Below are positions 53,417 to 62,600 of a stretch of DNA of 64,000 nt, in pieces (the stretch's first letter is position 1; every line of letters starts with the position of its first letter). The DNA is taken from NCBI GenBank assembly GCA_900169975.1, contig LT827126.1, positions 682,001 to 746,000 of the forward strand, given 5' to 3'. Position numbers and translations under genes: made by a program. The DNA comes from Pseudoflavonifractor sp. Marseille-P3106. Its GTDB lineage: Bacteria > Bacillota > Clostridia > Oscillospirales > Oscillospiraceae. The notes below the pieces were generated by a model. The model had not been told where the DNA came from and did not search any database. It saw only the letters and a program-made list of their open reading frames with translations.

Positions 53417-53445
53417 AACATACCACATTTTGGTCAAAAAGGCAA
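53417..53445 (-). promoter_or_regulatory. Probable promoter of the cyclic-di-GMP module
   Basis: On the reverse strand TTGCCT, 17 bp, TATGTT, about 108 bp before the start of the GGDEF-EAL gene. Confidence 0.45.
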
Positions 53446-53489
53446 GAAAAAGCCAGTTAAATTACATCTCTAGAGCGCTGTCATCCATT

Positions 53490-53544
53490 AAAAGGCACGG
53501 CCTGCGGCCTCCCGCACAAAACGGAAAGCCGCAGGCCGTGCCTT
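53490..53544 (-). terminator. Terminator of the smc-to-rsfS operon
   Basis: Arms AAGGCACGGCCTGCGGC and GCCGCAGGCCGTGCCTT around an 18-base loop, with TTTTAA on the minus strand. It lies about 20 bp after the rsfS stop. Confidence 0.88.
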
Positions 53545-53562
53545 ACGCCCCATACAAATCAG

Positions 53563-53925
53563 TCAGTTCTCAACGAGAATTCCGGTCAGATCCAGGGGAA
53601 TCGCGTCGTTCCAAAGGCGCTCCAGATCGTAGAACTCCCGGGCTTCCTCGTTGAAAATGTGGACTACGACCGCGGAGAAATCCAGCAAAACCCAGGTGCC
53701 CCCGCGATGGCCTTCCACGTGATGAGGATCCTCCCCCGCCTGCTCCTTCATGGCCTTTTCACAGGCCCCTGCCAGAGCATTGATCTGCGTGGTGGAGGTG
53801 GCGGAGCAAATCACAAAATAGTCGGCCAGCGTGGTCAAACGGCCGGTCTCCAGGACTTTGATATCCATACCCTTTTTGCTGTCCAGAGCTTTCGCCAGGA
53901 GCAGGGCTGTTTCTTTCGGTGTCAT
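53563..53925 (-). CDS. rsfS: Ribosomal silencing factor RsfS
   Basis: A 120-residue protein that binds L14 on the large subunit and blocks subunit joining under poor nutrition. Family segments: AKALDSKKGMDIKVLETGRL, LADYFVICSATSTTQINALA, and the conserved EGHRGGTWVLLDFSAVVVHI followed by EEAREFYDLERLW. No membrane or signal segments. The ATG lies behind AAAGGAAGAATGCCTGT. It is the last gene of the long leftward operon. Confidence 0.97.
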   Translation of the reverse strand: MTPKETALLLAKALDSKKGMDIKVLETGRLTTLADYFVICSATSTTQINALAGACEKAMKEQAGEDPHHVEGHRGGTWVLLDFSAVVVHIFNEEAREFYDLERLWNDAIPLDLTGILVEN

Positions 53926-53946
53926 ACAGGCATTCTTCCTTTCTTC

Positions 53947-55464
53947 TTATGCGCCGGGCGGCAGAAGAGGTTCCTCCTCCGCAGGCGCGGTTGCCGGTGG
54001 CGCGGTGGGAGCAGCTGTGGGTGCAGCTGTGGGTGCCGGGGTAGTCGCCGCAGGCGCACTGACCTCCGGAGCCTGACTCTCCACCACCGGGTCCTGACTG
54101 GGTGAGACGCTGTGGCTGGCCTCCGGCGGGGCCACAGCTCCCCCATCCCCTGTCCCTGCGGAATGGACGGGCTTTTCCTCAGGCGTGGGGGTGGGCGTCA
54201 CCACAATATCCTTTTCGTCCTCCACAGGCTTGGCCGAGCCGTCGCTGGGCGCGCGCTGGCCCCCGGAGTTGGCCTTGGCGTCCTCGACCTTTCCTGTGGT
54301 GGAGCCGATGGTACCGTCCTTATTCACATACATGATGTCCAATTCACTCTTCCGCAAGTCGTCCTCATAGGGATTAAAATGCTCGTTTACCAGCGCCACC
54401 AGCTCATCCGCGTTGGGCACCACATAGGACTGGTAGCTGTGATAGCTCCGGCTCCACACCATTTTCCCCGTGTTGGGCATGGTATAGAACTCCACATTGT
54501 CCATATCAAGCCCGGTGAGGGCGGATTTTCCGAAATAAGCCAGGTTGGAGATTGTCATGTTGGTCTTGACGTTCTCCTGGAAAATAGTGATATACTCCCC
54601 CAGGTTGGTCAGGAGCTTGTCCATCTTCAGGCACTGCGCGATGACCGCCTTCATAAAGGCCTGTTGGGTCTCAATGCGCCCCAGATCTCCGTTGGCGTAC
54701 CCGCCGGTGACATGGCCGGAGTCGTCGCTCTGCTTGCGGTACCGGATCAGGCCCATGGCCTGGTCGCCGTTGAGGAGCTGATAGCCCTTCTGAAGATCGA
54801 TCTTCAGGTTTTGAGAGGGGTCGTTGTAGTACATGCGGAAAGGCACGTCAAAATTGACCCCGCCGATGGCATCCACCAGCTTGCCGAAGGCCTCCCATTC
54901 CACCACCACCTGGAAATCGGGCTGAAAGCCCACCAACTGGCTGATCTCCCGGTCCAGCGCCTCGATCCCCTTGTCGCCGCCGCCGGCGTAGTTGTATACG
55001 CCGTTGAGCCGCTTGATGTCATAGGGTATGTTCACCATGGTGTCCCGTGGGAGAGACAGCACGCTCAGTTTCTGGCTGGGCACGTCGTAAGCCACCAGCA
55101 TCATGGTGTCCGTGTTGCCGCCGCCGCCCGTGTCACGTCCTACCAGAAGGAAGGTATAAAACTGCTTCTTCCGTCCGGCGGAAAGACCGGGGATCTCCAC
55201 CTCGACCTCGTGTCCCTCCTCATCCACCATGGTGGTGGTCATGGGACGGCTGGGGGTGTTGACTTCGGGCGGCGTAAAGAAAATATTCCAAAGGACAAAC
55301 CCCGCCACGATCACAGCCGCCGCGATGGTCAGCCCCACATAGACCCGGTGGAGGACCAGCTCCCTCCCCGTCCGCTGCGGTTTCGCCTTTTTGGGGGCCG
55401 TTCCGTTGTCGCTTCCGCTTCCCGTCAGGCGTTTCCCGCCTTTGTTTTCTCTCTGTTGACTCAT
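53947..55464 (-). CDS. LCP (LytR-CpsA-Psr) family wall-polymer transferase
   Basis: A 505-residue membrane-anchored phosphotransferase that attaches anionic polymers to peptidoglycan. A basic cytoplasmic tail (1-35) and one membrane span (about 36-58) precede the catalytic domain (about 95-320) with FLLVGRDTGGGGNTDTMMLV, LSVLSLPRDTMVNIP, KRLNGVYNYAGGGDKGIEAL, GGVNFDVPF and GLIRYRKQSDDSGHVTGGYA. The lipid-phosphate Arg sites are in LPRDT and IRYRKQ. The C-terminal third is low-complexity Pro/Ala/Thr/Ser. It lies 10 bp after the nadD fusion gene and 21 bp before rsfS. Confidence 0.95.
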   Translation of the reverse strand: MSQQRENKGGKRLTGSGSDNGTAPKKAKPQRTGRELVLHRVYVGLTIAAAVIVAGFVLWNIFFTPPEVNTPSRPMTTTMVDEEGHEVEVEIPGLSAGRKKQFYTFLLVGRDTGGGGNTDTMMLVAYDVPSQKLSVLSLPRDTMVNIPYDIKRLNGVYNYAGGGDKGIEALDREISQLVGFQPDFQVVVEWEAFGKLVDAIGGVNFDVPFRMYYNDPSQNLKIDLQKGYQLLNGDQAMGLIRYRKQSDDSGHVTGGYANGDLGRIETQQAFMKAVIAQCLKMDKLLTNLGEYITIFQENVKTNMTISNLAYFGKSALTGLDMDNVEFYTMPNTGKMVWSRSYHSYQSYVVPNADELVALVNEHFNPYEDDLRKSELDIMYVNKDGTIGSTTGKVEDAKANSGGQRAPSDGSAKPVEDEKDIVVTPTPTPEEKPVHSAGTGDGGAVAPPEASHSVSPSQDPVVESQAPEVSAPAATTPAPTAAPTAAPTAPPATAPAEEEPLLPPGA

Positions 55465-55474
55465 AGTCGGTCAA

Positions 55475-56674
55475 TTATCCTTTCCGATGTTCCAGCAGCC
55501 AGTCCAGTGCTCCCTGGGTGTTCCTGTGGATGGGTACGCCCCGCTCTCTGAGTTCCTCGATGCTCATCTCCAGCCCCATCTGCAGGGCGGCGTCCAAGTC
55601 CTCATAACAGAGCTTTCTCAGCTCCTCCACGCCGGGAAAATCCCGGTTGGGCTCCATGTAGTCGGCCAGATAAATAATTTTTTCCAGCCGGGTCATATCC
55701 GCTTTCCCGGTGGTGTGCCAAAAAATGGCCTGGCAGATTTCTTCGGGCTGCCCGTAGAGATGCCTGGCCAGTGCCGCCCCGGTCTTGGAGTGGAGGAGCT
55801 TTACCGAGATCCGCTCCAAATCATCCAAAACAATACCATATTCGTCGCAGATTTGCAACTGCTGTTCCAGCTCCAGATACTTGGTGCAGTCGTGCAGAAT
55901 GCCCGCACGGCGGGCCAGCTCCTCGTCGGCTCCCCAGCGCCGAGCCAGCCGGACCGCCTCCTCCTCCACCCCCAGGATGTGGGCGTGGCGCTTGGCGTAG
56001 ACCATGGAGAGAGAGCAGGCGCGCAGTTCTGCATCGGTGAGGTGCCTCAGGTCCTTATGGGTGCCGTAAAGTCCCATGCGCAGAATGTATCCGTACACGG
56101 AGGGAGGCAGAAACTCCGCCCCTTCCCCCCCGGCCAGCTGCGCCCGGAGCCGGGTGGACGACACCTCCACCACCTCGGGCAGCCGCAGCACCGTCACCCG
56201 GGCCCCGTAGTCCGCCCGCATCCGCTCCGCCTGTACCTCCATCCGCTCCGGTTCGTCTCCCTCCGACCGGGCAAAGGCTGCCAGGCCGGCCAAGGCACAG
56301 ATTTCTTCCGGCAGGTGCCACTCCGGCAGGGAAAAGAGCATGTCGGAGCCCATGAGGAACCAGAGCTCGTCGCCGGGGTACTCCTCCCGGAACTGGCGCA
56401 GGGTGTCCACCGTAAAGCTCTTTCCCTCCCGGCGCAGCTCCAGGTCGTCCACCGCAACCTTGTCCCGCAGCAGCAGACTGTCGGCGGCGATCACGGTCAT
56501 CGCCAGCCGGTCCTCGGGGGAGGGCGATCCCTCCGGCAGCGCCTTGTGCGGCGGAATGGCCGCTGGAACAAACAGGAGCCGATCCAGGCCCAGCATCTCC
56601 ATCGCCAGTCTGGCTGAAGTCATGTGCCCCAAATGGGGTGGATTGAAGGTTCCTCCGTAAATACCGATCTTCAT
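55475..56674 (-). CDS. nadD: Nicotinate-nucleotide adenylyltransferase fused to YqeK-type HD phosphohydrolase
   Basis: A 399-residue fusion. The N-terminal 200 residues are NadD, the NAD-pathway adenylyltransferase: GIYGGTFNPPHLGHM (nucleotidyltransferase HxGH motif), FVPAAIPPHK and the C-terminal VEVSSTRLRAQL (ISSTxxR-like). Residues about 210-399 form a YqeK HD domain: MVYAKRHAHILGVEEEAVRL, AGILHDCTKYLE, LLHSKTGAALARHLYG, and KIIYLADYMEPNRDFPGVEE. YqeK cleaves Ap4A and related dinucleotides in other Bacillota, where it is usually a separate gene after nadD. Start at 56674 (MKIGIYGG) behind GGGAGGAGTGCCGGAA. Confidence 0.95.
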   Translation of the reverse strand: MKIGIYGGTFNPPHLGHMTSARLAMEMLGLDRLLFVPAAIPPHKALPEGSPSPEDRLAMTVIAADSLLLRDKVAVDDLELRREGKSFTVDTLRQFREEYPGDELWFLMGSDMLFSLPEWHLPEEICALAGLAAFARSEGDEPERMEVQAERMRADYGARVTVLRLPEVVEVSSTRLRAQLAGGEGAEFLPPSVYGYILRMGLYGTHKDLRHLTDAELRACSLSMVYAKRHAHILGVEEEAVRLARRWGADEELARRAGILHDCTKYLELEQQLQICDEYGIVLDDLERISVKLLHSKTGAALARHLYGQPEEICQAIFWHTTGKADMTRLEKIIYLADYMEPNRDFPGVEELRKLCYEDLDAALQMGLEMSIEELRERGVPIHRNTQGALDWLLEHRKG

Positions 56675-56711
56675 TTCCGGCACTCCTCCCGTCCGATTTC
56701 AGTCCGCCCGT

Positions 56712-57017
56712 TTATTTACACAGCACGATCTTATCCTTTTTATCCTTTTTGTGACTTTGACGATACAGAACAAATTTTGTTCCGATCACCTGGACGACCT
56801 CACTGCGGGTGGCCCGGCCCAATGCCTCGGCAGCCTCCCGGGGTGAGAACCCCGAGGTCTCCAGCACCCGGCATTTGATGAGCTCCCTGGCCTCCAGGGC
56901 CTCATCGGTCTGGCGGATCAGGTTTTCTCCCAGATCCCCCTTGCCGATGTGGACCACAGCTTCCATGCTGTTGGCCATGCTCCTGAGCTGAGCGCGCTGT
57001 TTACTGGTCAGTTCCAT
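56712..57017 (-). CDS. yhbY: Ribosome assembly RNA-binding protein YhbY (CRM domain)
   Basis: A 101-residue CRS1/YhbY-domain protein that binds pre-50S particles. Features: MELTSKQRAQLRSMANSMEA, VHIGKGDLGENLIRQTDEAL, ARELIKCRVLETSGFSPREA, and the GxxG-like loop region VQVIGTKFVLYRQS with a Lys-rich tail. The ATG lies inside the rdgB 3' end (17-bp overlap), so translation is coupled. It sits in the usual order rph, rdgB, yhbY, nadD. Confidence 0.96.
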   Translation of the reverse strand: MELTSKQRAQLRSMANSMEAVVHIGKGDLGENLIRQTDEALEARELIKCRVLETSGFSPREAAEALGRATRSEVVQVIGTKFVLYRQSHKKDKKDKIVLCK

Positions 57018-57600
57018 GCAGATAATTCTCCAATTCTGTTTTGAATTTTGCGAGCGCCCGTCCCCGGTGGGATACGGCGTTCTTCTCCTCCGCCGTCATC
57101 TGGGCGAAGGTCTTTTTATACTCCGGCAGGAAGAAAACTGGGTCGTAGCCGAAGCCGTCCTCTCCCCGGGGGGCGTAGGTAATGACGCCGGGGCACTCCC
57201 CCCGGGCCGTGATCGTGTCCCCGCCGGGAAATGCGCAGCAGATGCAGGAGACGAACTTCGCGCTCCGGTCCAGCTCTCCCCGCAGGCCGTCCAGCACCAG
57301 CTGATAACGGTCCGCGTCGGTGAGCCCCTCGCCGCCGTAGCGGGCGGAGTAGACCCCCGGTCCGCCCCCCAGGGCGGCGACGCACAGGCCGGAATCATCG
57401 GCAATGGCGGGTAACCCCGTGGCCTCCATCACCGCCCTGGCCTTGAGGGCGGCGTTCTCCTCAAAGGTCTCCCCCGTCTCCTCCACGTCCACATCCACGC
57501 CCACGTCGGACTCCAGTACCACCTCGACCCCCAGCTGGCCGAGGATGGCTTTCATCTCCATCAGCTTATGGGTGTTCTTGCTGGCCAATACCATCTTCAT
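57001..57600 (-). CDS. rdgB: XTP/dITP diphosphatase (RdgB/HAM1 family)
   Basis: A 199-residue house-cleaning enzyme that hydrolyses XTP and dITP so that deaminated purines stay out of DNA. It starts MKMVLASKNTHKLMEMKAIL, with ETFEENAALKARAVMEATGL, ADDSGLCVAALGGGPGVYSA (metal Asp residues), GEDGFGYDPVFFLPEYKKTF, and AVSHRGRALAKFK at the end. The ATG at 57600 follows GGGAGGTTGAGATC, four bases after the rph stop. Confidence 0.97.
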   Translation of the reverse strand: MKMVLASKNTHKLMEMKAILGQLGVEVVLESDVGVDVDVEETGETFEENAALKARAVMEATGLPAIADDSGLCVAALGGGPGVYSARYGGEGLTDADRYQLVLDGLRGELDRSAKFVSCICCAFPGGDTITARGECPGVITYAPRGEDGFGYDPVFFLPEYKKTFAQMTAEEKNAVSHRGRALAKFKTELENYLHGTDQ

Positions 57601-57604
57601 GATC

Positions 57605-58321
57605 TCAACCTCCCAGGGCCGCTTTCTGAGCGGTCTGAAGCTCCCGGATCCCCTTGGCGCACAACTCCACAAGGGCCCGCTGCTCCTCCACGGTGAAGGC
57701 CCTGCCCTCACCCGTGCCCTGGAGCTCCACCAGCTTTCCCCCGCCGGTCATCACGCAGTTCAGGTCCACCTGGGCGGAGGAGTCCTCCTCATAACAGAGG
57801 TCCAGCAGCAGCTCGTCGTCCACGATGCCCGCCGAGACGGCGGTCACCGTACCCACCAGGGGGCTCTCCGTCAGCACGCCGTTCGCCACCAGCTTCCGGC
57901 AGGCCAGCGCCAGGGCCACATAACCGCCGGTGACGCTGGCGGTGCGGGTGCCGCCGTCACCCTGGAGCACGTCGCAGTCCACCGTGATGGACCGCTCCCC
58001 CAGCTTTTTCATGTCCACGCACGCCCGGAGAGAGCGCCCCACCAGCCGCTGGATCTCGGCGCTCCGCGGGGAGAGCTTCAGCTTGGCGATGTCCCGCTTG
58101 GAGCGCTCCCGGTTGGCCCGGGGCAGCATGGAGTACTCGGCGGTCACCCAGCCCTCCCCCTCGGGGACGTGGGGCGGCGTGCGCTCCTCCACGCTGGCGC
58201 AGCAGAGCACATGGGTGTTACCGCAGCGGATCAGGCAGGAGCCCTCCGCAAATTTGTTGATCCCCGGGGTGATCTCCACGGGGCGCAGCTCATCATTTTT
58301 TCTTCCGTCAATGCGGGACAT
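57605..58321 (-). CDS. rph: Ribonuclease PH
   Basis: A 238-residue phosphorolytic 3'-5' exoribonuclease that trims tRNA 3' ends. Signature: PVEITPGINKFAEGSCLIRC, the VTAEYSMLPRANRERSKRDI segment, RLVGRSLRACVDMKKLGERS, TVDCDVLQGDGGTRTASVTG and DLCYEEDSSAQVDLNCVMTG. Length is normal for the family. The ATG is followed by SRIDGRKNDELRP. It lies 46 bp after ftsY. Confidence 0.97.
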   Translation of the reverse strand: MSRIDGRKNDELRPVEITPGINKFAEGSCLIRCGNTHVLCCASVEERTPPHVPEGEGWVTAEYSMLPRANRERSKRDIAKLKLSPRSAEIQRLVGRSLRACVDMKKLGERSITVDCDVLQGDGGTRTASVTGGYVALALACRKLVANGVLTESPLVGTVTAVSAGIVDDELLLDLCYEEDSSAQVDLNCVMTGGGKLVELQGTGEGRAFTVEEQRALVELCAKGIRELQTAQKAALGG

Positions 58322-58367
58322 GTCAAATTCCTCCTAACAGCCGGTTGCCCGGCACGGTGGTTTTGGT

Positions 58368-59267
58368 TCAGATCAGGGCCTCCACGAATTTCTCCGGCTC
58401 GAAGGGCATGAGATCATCCACGCTCTCCCCCACGCCGATGAACTTCACGGGCACCCCCAGCTCCCTGGCGATCGCCACCACGATGCCGCCCTTGGCGGTG
58501 CCGTCCAGCTTGGTGAGCACCACGCCGGTGAGCCCGGCGCTCTCCTGGAACTGGCGGGCCTGGATGAGACCGTTCTGCCCGGTGGTGGCGTCCAGCACCA
58601 GCAGCGTCTCCCGGCTGGCCCCCGGCAGCTCCCGGTCGATGACCCGGCTGATCTTGTTGAGCTCATTCATGAGGTTCTGCTTGTTGTGCAGCCGTCCGGC
58701 CGTGTCCACCAGCACCACGTCGGCGGAGCGGGCCTTGGCGGCGGTGAGGGCATCAAAGACTACGGCGGCGGGGTCGGCCCCCTCGTTTTGGCGGACGATT
58801 TCCACCCCCGCCCGCTGGGACCAGATCTCCAGCTGGTCGGCCGCTGCGGCACGGAAGGTGTCCCCCGCCGCCATGAGCACCCGCCTGCCGTCCCCCTTGA
58901 GCCGGGCGGCCAGCTTGCCGATGGTGGTGGTCTTTCCCACGCCGTTGACCCCGATGAAGAGGCAGACGGCAGGGGGCTTGTCCAGAGCCAGGTCTCCGTC
59001 TCCCACGGTGAGCAGGTCAGTGAGGATCTCCCGCAGGGCCCGCCGGGCCTCCTGGGCGGACTTGATCTTCTCCTCCTTCGCCCGGCGGCGAAGGGTCTCG
59101 CTGACCTCCAAAGCGGTATCCACCCCCATGTCGGAGAGGATCAGCGTCTCCTCCAGCTCGTCGTAAAAGTCATCGTTCAGCTCTCCGGCAAAAAGCTGAT
59201 CGAAGGAGTGGCCGATGTTCTCTTTGGTGCGGGCCAGGCCCGCTTTGATCTTCTCAAAAAAACCCAT
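58368..59267 (-). CDS. ftsY: Signal recognition particle receptor FtsY
   Basis: A 299-residue SRP GTPase that docks ribosome-nascent chain complexes to the Sec translocon. The N domain occupies 1-90. The P-loop is GVNGVGKTTTIGKLA (about 104-118), G2 is DTFRAAAADQLEIW, G3 is VDTAGRLHNKQNLMNEL, G4 is TKLDGTAKGG, and the C-terminal GVGESVDDLMPFEPEKFV is conserved. It lacks the long acidic A domain of the E. coli protein, as is usual in Bacillota. It is downstream of smc in the same operon. Confidence 0.97.
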   Translation of the reverse strand: MGFFEKIKAGLARTKENIGHSFDQLFAGELNDDFYDELEETLILSDMGVDTALEVSETLRRRAKEEKIKSAQEARRALREILTDLLTVGDGDLALDKPPAVCLFIGVNGVGKTTTIGKLAARLKGDGRRVLMAAGDTFRAAAADQLEIWSQRAGVEIVRQNEGADPAAVVFDALTAAKARSADVVLVDTAGRLHNKQNLMNELNKISRVIDRELPGASRETLLVLDATTGQNGLIQARQFQESAGLTGVVLTKLDGTAKGGIVVAIARELGVPVKFIGVGESVDDLMPFEPEKFVEALI

Positions 59268-59300
59268 TGATTGATTCCTTTCCCGGCTGATCTCTGGTTT

Positions 59301-59552
59301 TCAGGGCTGATCCAGCTCTGCGCCGCAGTGAGGGCACTTCTGCCCCCCGCCGTAGCGATCGGTTGCCACGCCTCGGCCGCAGCGGGGACAGCGGAACCGG
59401 AATGCCTGAAGCACCAGCCCCGAAAAGCACACCAAAATTCCCGTCACCAGCAGCGGCCTGTGTTCAAAAAATCCGCCCGCCAGGCCCAGCATAATTCCCG
59501 CGCCCAGCATGATCCACCCAATTTTTTGATTGTTGCCCCATTTCATTTTCAT
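59301..59552 (-). CDS. Small zinc-ribbon membrane protein
   Basis: An 83-residue protein. Two hydrophobic stretches (about 12-28 and 34-50) are followed by a short zinc-ribbon tail with two CxxC pairs (RCPRCGRG and KCPHCGAE). The ATG follows GAGAGAGGCGT. It lies between smc and ftsY in the same operon. I do not recognise a named family; small membrane proteins with such ribbons are common beside core genes in clostridia. Confidence 0.75.
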   Translation of the reverse strand: MKMKWGNNQKIGWIMLGAGIMLGLAGGFFEHRPLLVTGILVCFSGLVLQAFRFRCPRCGRGVATDRYGGGQKCPHCGAELDQP

Positions 59553-59614
59553 ACGCCTCTCTCATTGCGGCGTCTCTCTTTTTGGAAGGCCGCGCCGCTT
59601 CGGCCCGGATCGCG

Positions 59615-62600
59615 CTATTGAATTTCCAGTTCCTTCTCCATGCTGCCCAGGTCAATGGTGAGAATCCGGCTCACGCCCTGCTCCTGCATGGTGACCCCGT
59701 AGAGCACGTCGGACTCCTCCATAGTACCCCGGCGGTGGGTAATGACGATGAACTGGGTATGATCGCACATCTGCCGCAGATAGCGGGCAAAGCGCTCTAC
59801 GTTGGCGTCGTCCAGCGCCGCTTCGATCTCGTCCATCACCACAAAGGGCGTGGGGCGGACCTTCAAAATGGCAAAGTACAGCGCAATGGCCACGAAGGCC
59901 TTCTCTCCGCCGGAAAGCAGGGTGATGACCTTCAGCGTCTTGCCCGGAGGCTGGACCCGGATCTCAATGCCGCAGTTGAGGAGATCCTCCGGATCGTCCA
60001 GCTCCAGCGCGGCCTTGCCGCCGCCGAAGAGCTCCTGGAAGGTCTGCTGAAAGGCCTCGTTGATTTTGGCAAACTGCTGGGCAAAGATCCGCTCCATCTC
60101 CCCGGTGAGCCCGGCAATGATCTTCTCCAGCTCAGTCTTGGCTTTGCGCACGTCGTCCCGCTGGTCGGTAAAGTAGGTGTATCGCTCGTTGACCCGGGCA
60201 AACTCCTCGATGGCGTCCAGATTGATGTTGCCCAGCGCGGAGATGGCCTTTTTCAGTTCCGCCACCCGGCGCTGTGCGCGGGCGACGCTCTCCAGCTCCA
60301 CCTTTTGGGCCCGGGCAGCTTCGTGGGTCAGCTCGTAGCTCTCCCACAGCTTGTCCAGAAGTTGCTTTTCTTCCATTTCGGCCGCAGTCTTTTTCTGCTC
60401 GAGAACAGAGACCTCCCGCTCCATGGCCAGAAGCTCGCTGTTCTTGTCCCGGCTGGCCTTGTCCGCCTGGTTGCGCTGCCCCTCCAGTTCCAGTTTCTCC
60501 TGATTGAGCCGGGCGATCTCCGCCTGCTGGGCGTCGCTCTCGGCCCGGATGGACTGGAGCTGTTCCTCCCGATCCCGGATCTGGCCATTCAGCTCTTCGC
60601 TCCGGGCATTCAGCTCCTCGATACGCCGGACGCGGTCGGCCCGGTCTCCGGCCAGATCGGCCCGCAGACCCTCCAGCTCCCCAAGGGCCTGCCCCAGCGC
60701 CTGCTCCTCCGCCTCCAGGGCCGCTTTGCGGGCGCTGAGTTCAGCCATGCGGGTCCCGATGGCCTCCCCCTTCTCCCGCAGCTCGCCCTGGCCTTTCGCC
60801 TTGCCCTCGGCCTCGGCCCGCAGGGCGGCGGCCGAGCCCTCCAGCTCCTCAATGCGCCGGCGGGCATTCGCCGTATCCTCCTCGGTGCGCTCTGCCCGGC
60901 GGGAGAGCTGCTCCAACTCCTCCTTCAGGCCGTCCCGGCGGAGCTGCTGGTCGGCCAGCTGCCCGGTCAGGTGGCGCACCCGCTCCTCCAGCTTCAGGAT
61001 GTCATCCTCATGCCGGCGCTGCTGGGCCCGGGCCGTATCCATCTCATACTGGGCTGCGGCAGCCTCCCGGCGCGCCTCCTCCAGCTTCTTCCCGGCGGAT
61101 GCCAGCGCATCCCGCAGGAGCGTCTCCTGTTCCCGCAGGCGTTCCAGCTCGCCCTGGCGGCTCAGAATGCCCGCCGTGCGGGAGGCCGAACCGCCGGTCA
61201 TGGAGCCACCGGGATTCAGGACCTGCCCATCCAAGGTGACGATCTTCAGCCTGTGGTTGTATTTCCGCGCAATGGCGATGGCGGCGTCCATGTCCTGGGC
61301 CACCACCGTGCGGCCCAGCAGGGAGGAAACCACCGCCTCATAGCGGCGGTCAAATTCCACCAGCTCGCTGCCCATGCCCACAAAGCCGGGCTCCCGGGCC
61401 ACGGCGGTGTCCCGAAACTCGGCGGGGCGGACGGCATTCAGCGGCAGGAAGGTACAGCGGCCCCCGTCCCGGCGCTTGAGATACTGGATGGCGGCCTTGC
61501 CGTCCTCCTCCCGATCCACCACGATATTCTGCATGGCGGCGCCCAGGGCGGTCTCGATGGCCACCGTGTAGGCGCTCTCCACCCGCACCAGTCCCGCCAC
61601 CGGGCCCAAAATGCCCTTCAGCTGTCCCCGTCCGGATTCTCCCATCACCAGCTTGACGGCCTTGGAATAGCCCTCGTAGAGCTTTTCCATCTCGGCGAGC
61701 ATATGGATCCGGGACTGGAGGGCGTTTTCCTCCATCTGGAGTTTGACCTGCTGTTCCTCGGCCTCCTGAGCCTTCCGGTTCCGGCTCTCCAGGCGCATGG
61801 CATAGCCGCTGATGATGTTTTGCAGGGAGTCCCGGTCCTCCCGGGCCTGCTCCAGCTCCTTCTGAGCCCCGTCCCGCTCGGACTCGGCGGCGGTCAGACG
61901 CTCCTCGCCCGCGGCCAGTTCCTGCCGCACCGCCTCGTCCCGGTCCATGACTTCCTGGGCGGCGGCGGCCAGCGCGGAGAGCAGGGCCCTGGCCTCTGCG
62001 GCGGAGGCGGTCTCCACCGCCTCCTTCTGACGCAGGGCCTCCATCTCTCCGGCCAGCGTCCCCGCCGAACGGCTCAGATCGTCGGACTCCTGCCGGAAGC
62101 CCTCCAGCCGGGCGCCCAGCGCGGCCAGCTCCGTCCCGATCTCCTCCAGCCGGGCCTTGCGCTGGGCGATCTGCTGATCCACGGAGCCGGTCCGTCCCTC
62201 CTGGGCCTCCAGCTCCCGGCGGAGACGGTCCGCATTTTCCAGGTCGTTCTGAATGTTGGCCCTCAAAACGGCGATGGCGTTCTCACACTCGTTGGCGTCG
62301 GCCTGACGGCCCATCATGGTGAAGCGGACGCCCTCAGCGTCCACCTCCTTCTGGTGCATCCGGGCAGAGAGCTCCTCGGCGGCGGCGTAAAGCCGCTCTA
62401 CCTCCGCCTGGGCCTCCCCCTTCTGGCGGACGGCGTTTTCATAGTCGGCGGAGAGCTTGATGGCTCCGGTGCGCACCCGCTCCAACTGCTCCAGCCAGAG
62501 GGAGATCTCCAGCCCCCGCAGCTCGTCTCGCAGGATGAGGAACTTTTTGGCCTTCTCGGCGGACGCCCGCAGCGGCTCCACCTGGAGCTCCAGTTCATCG

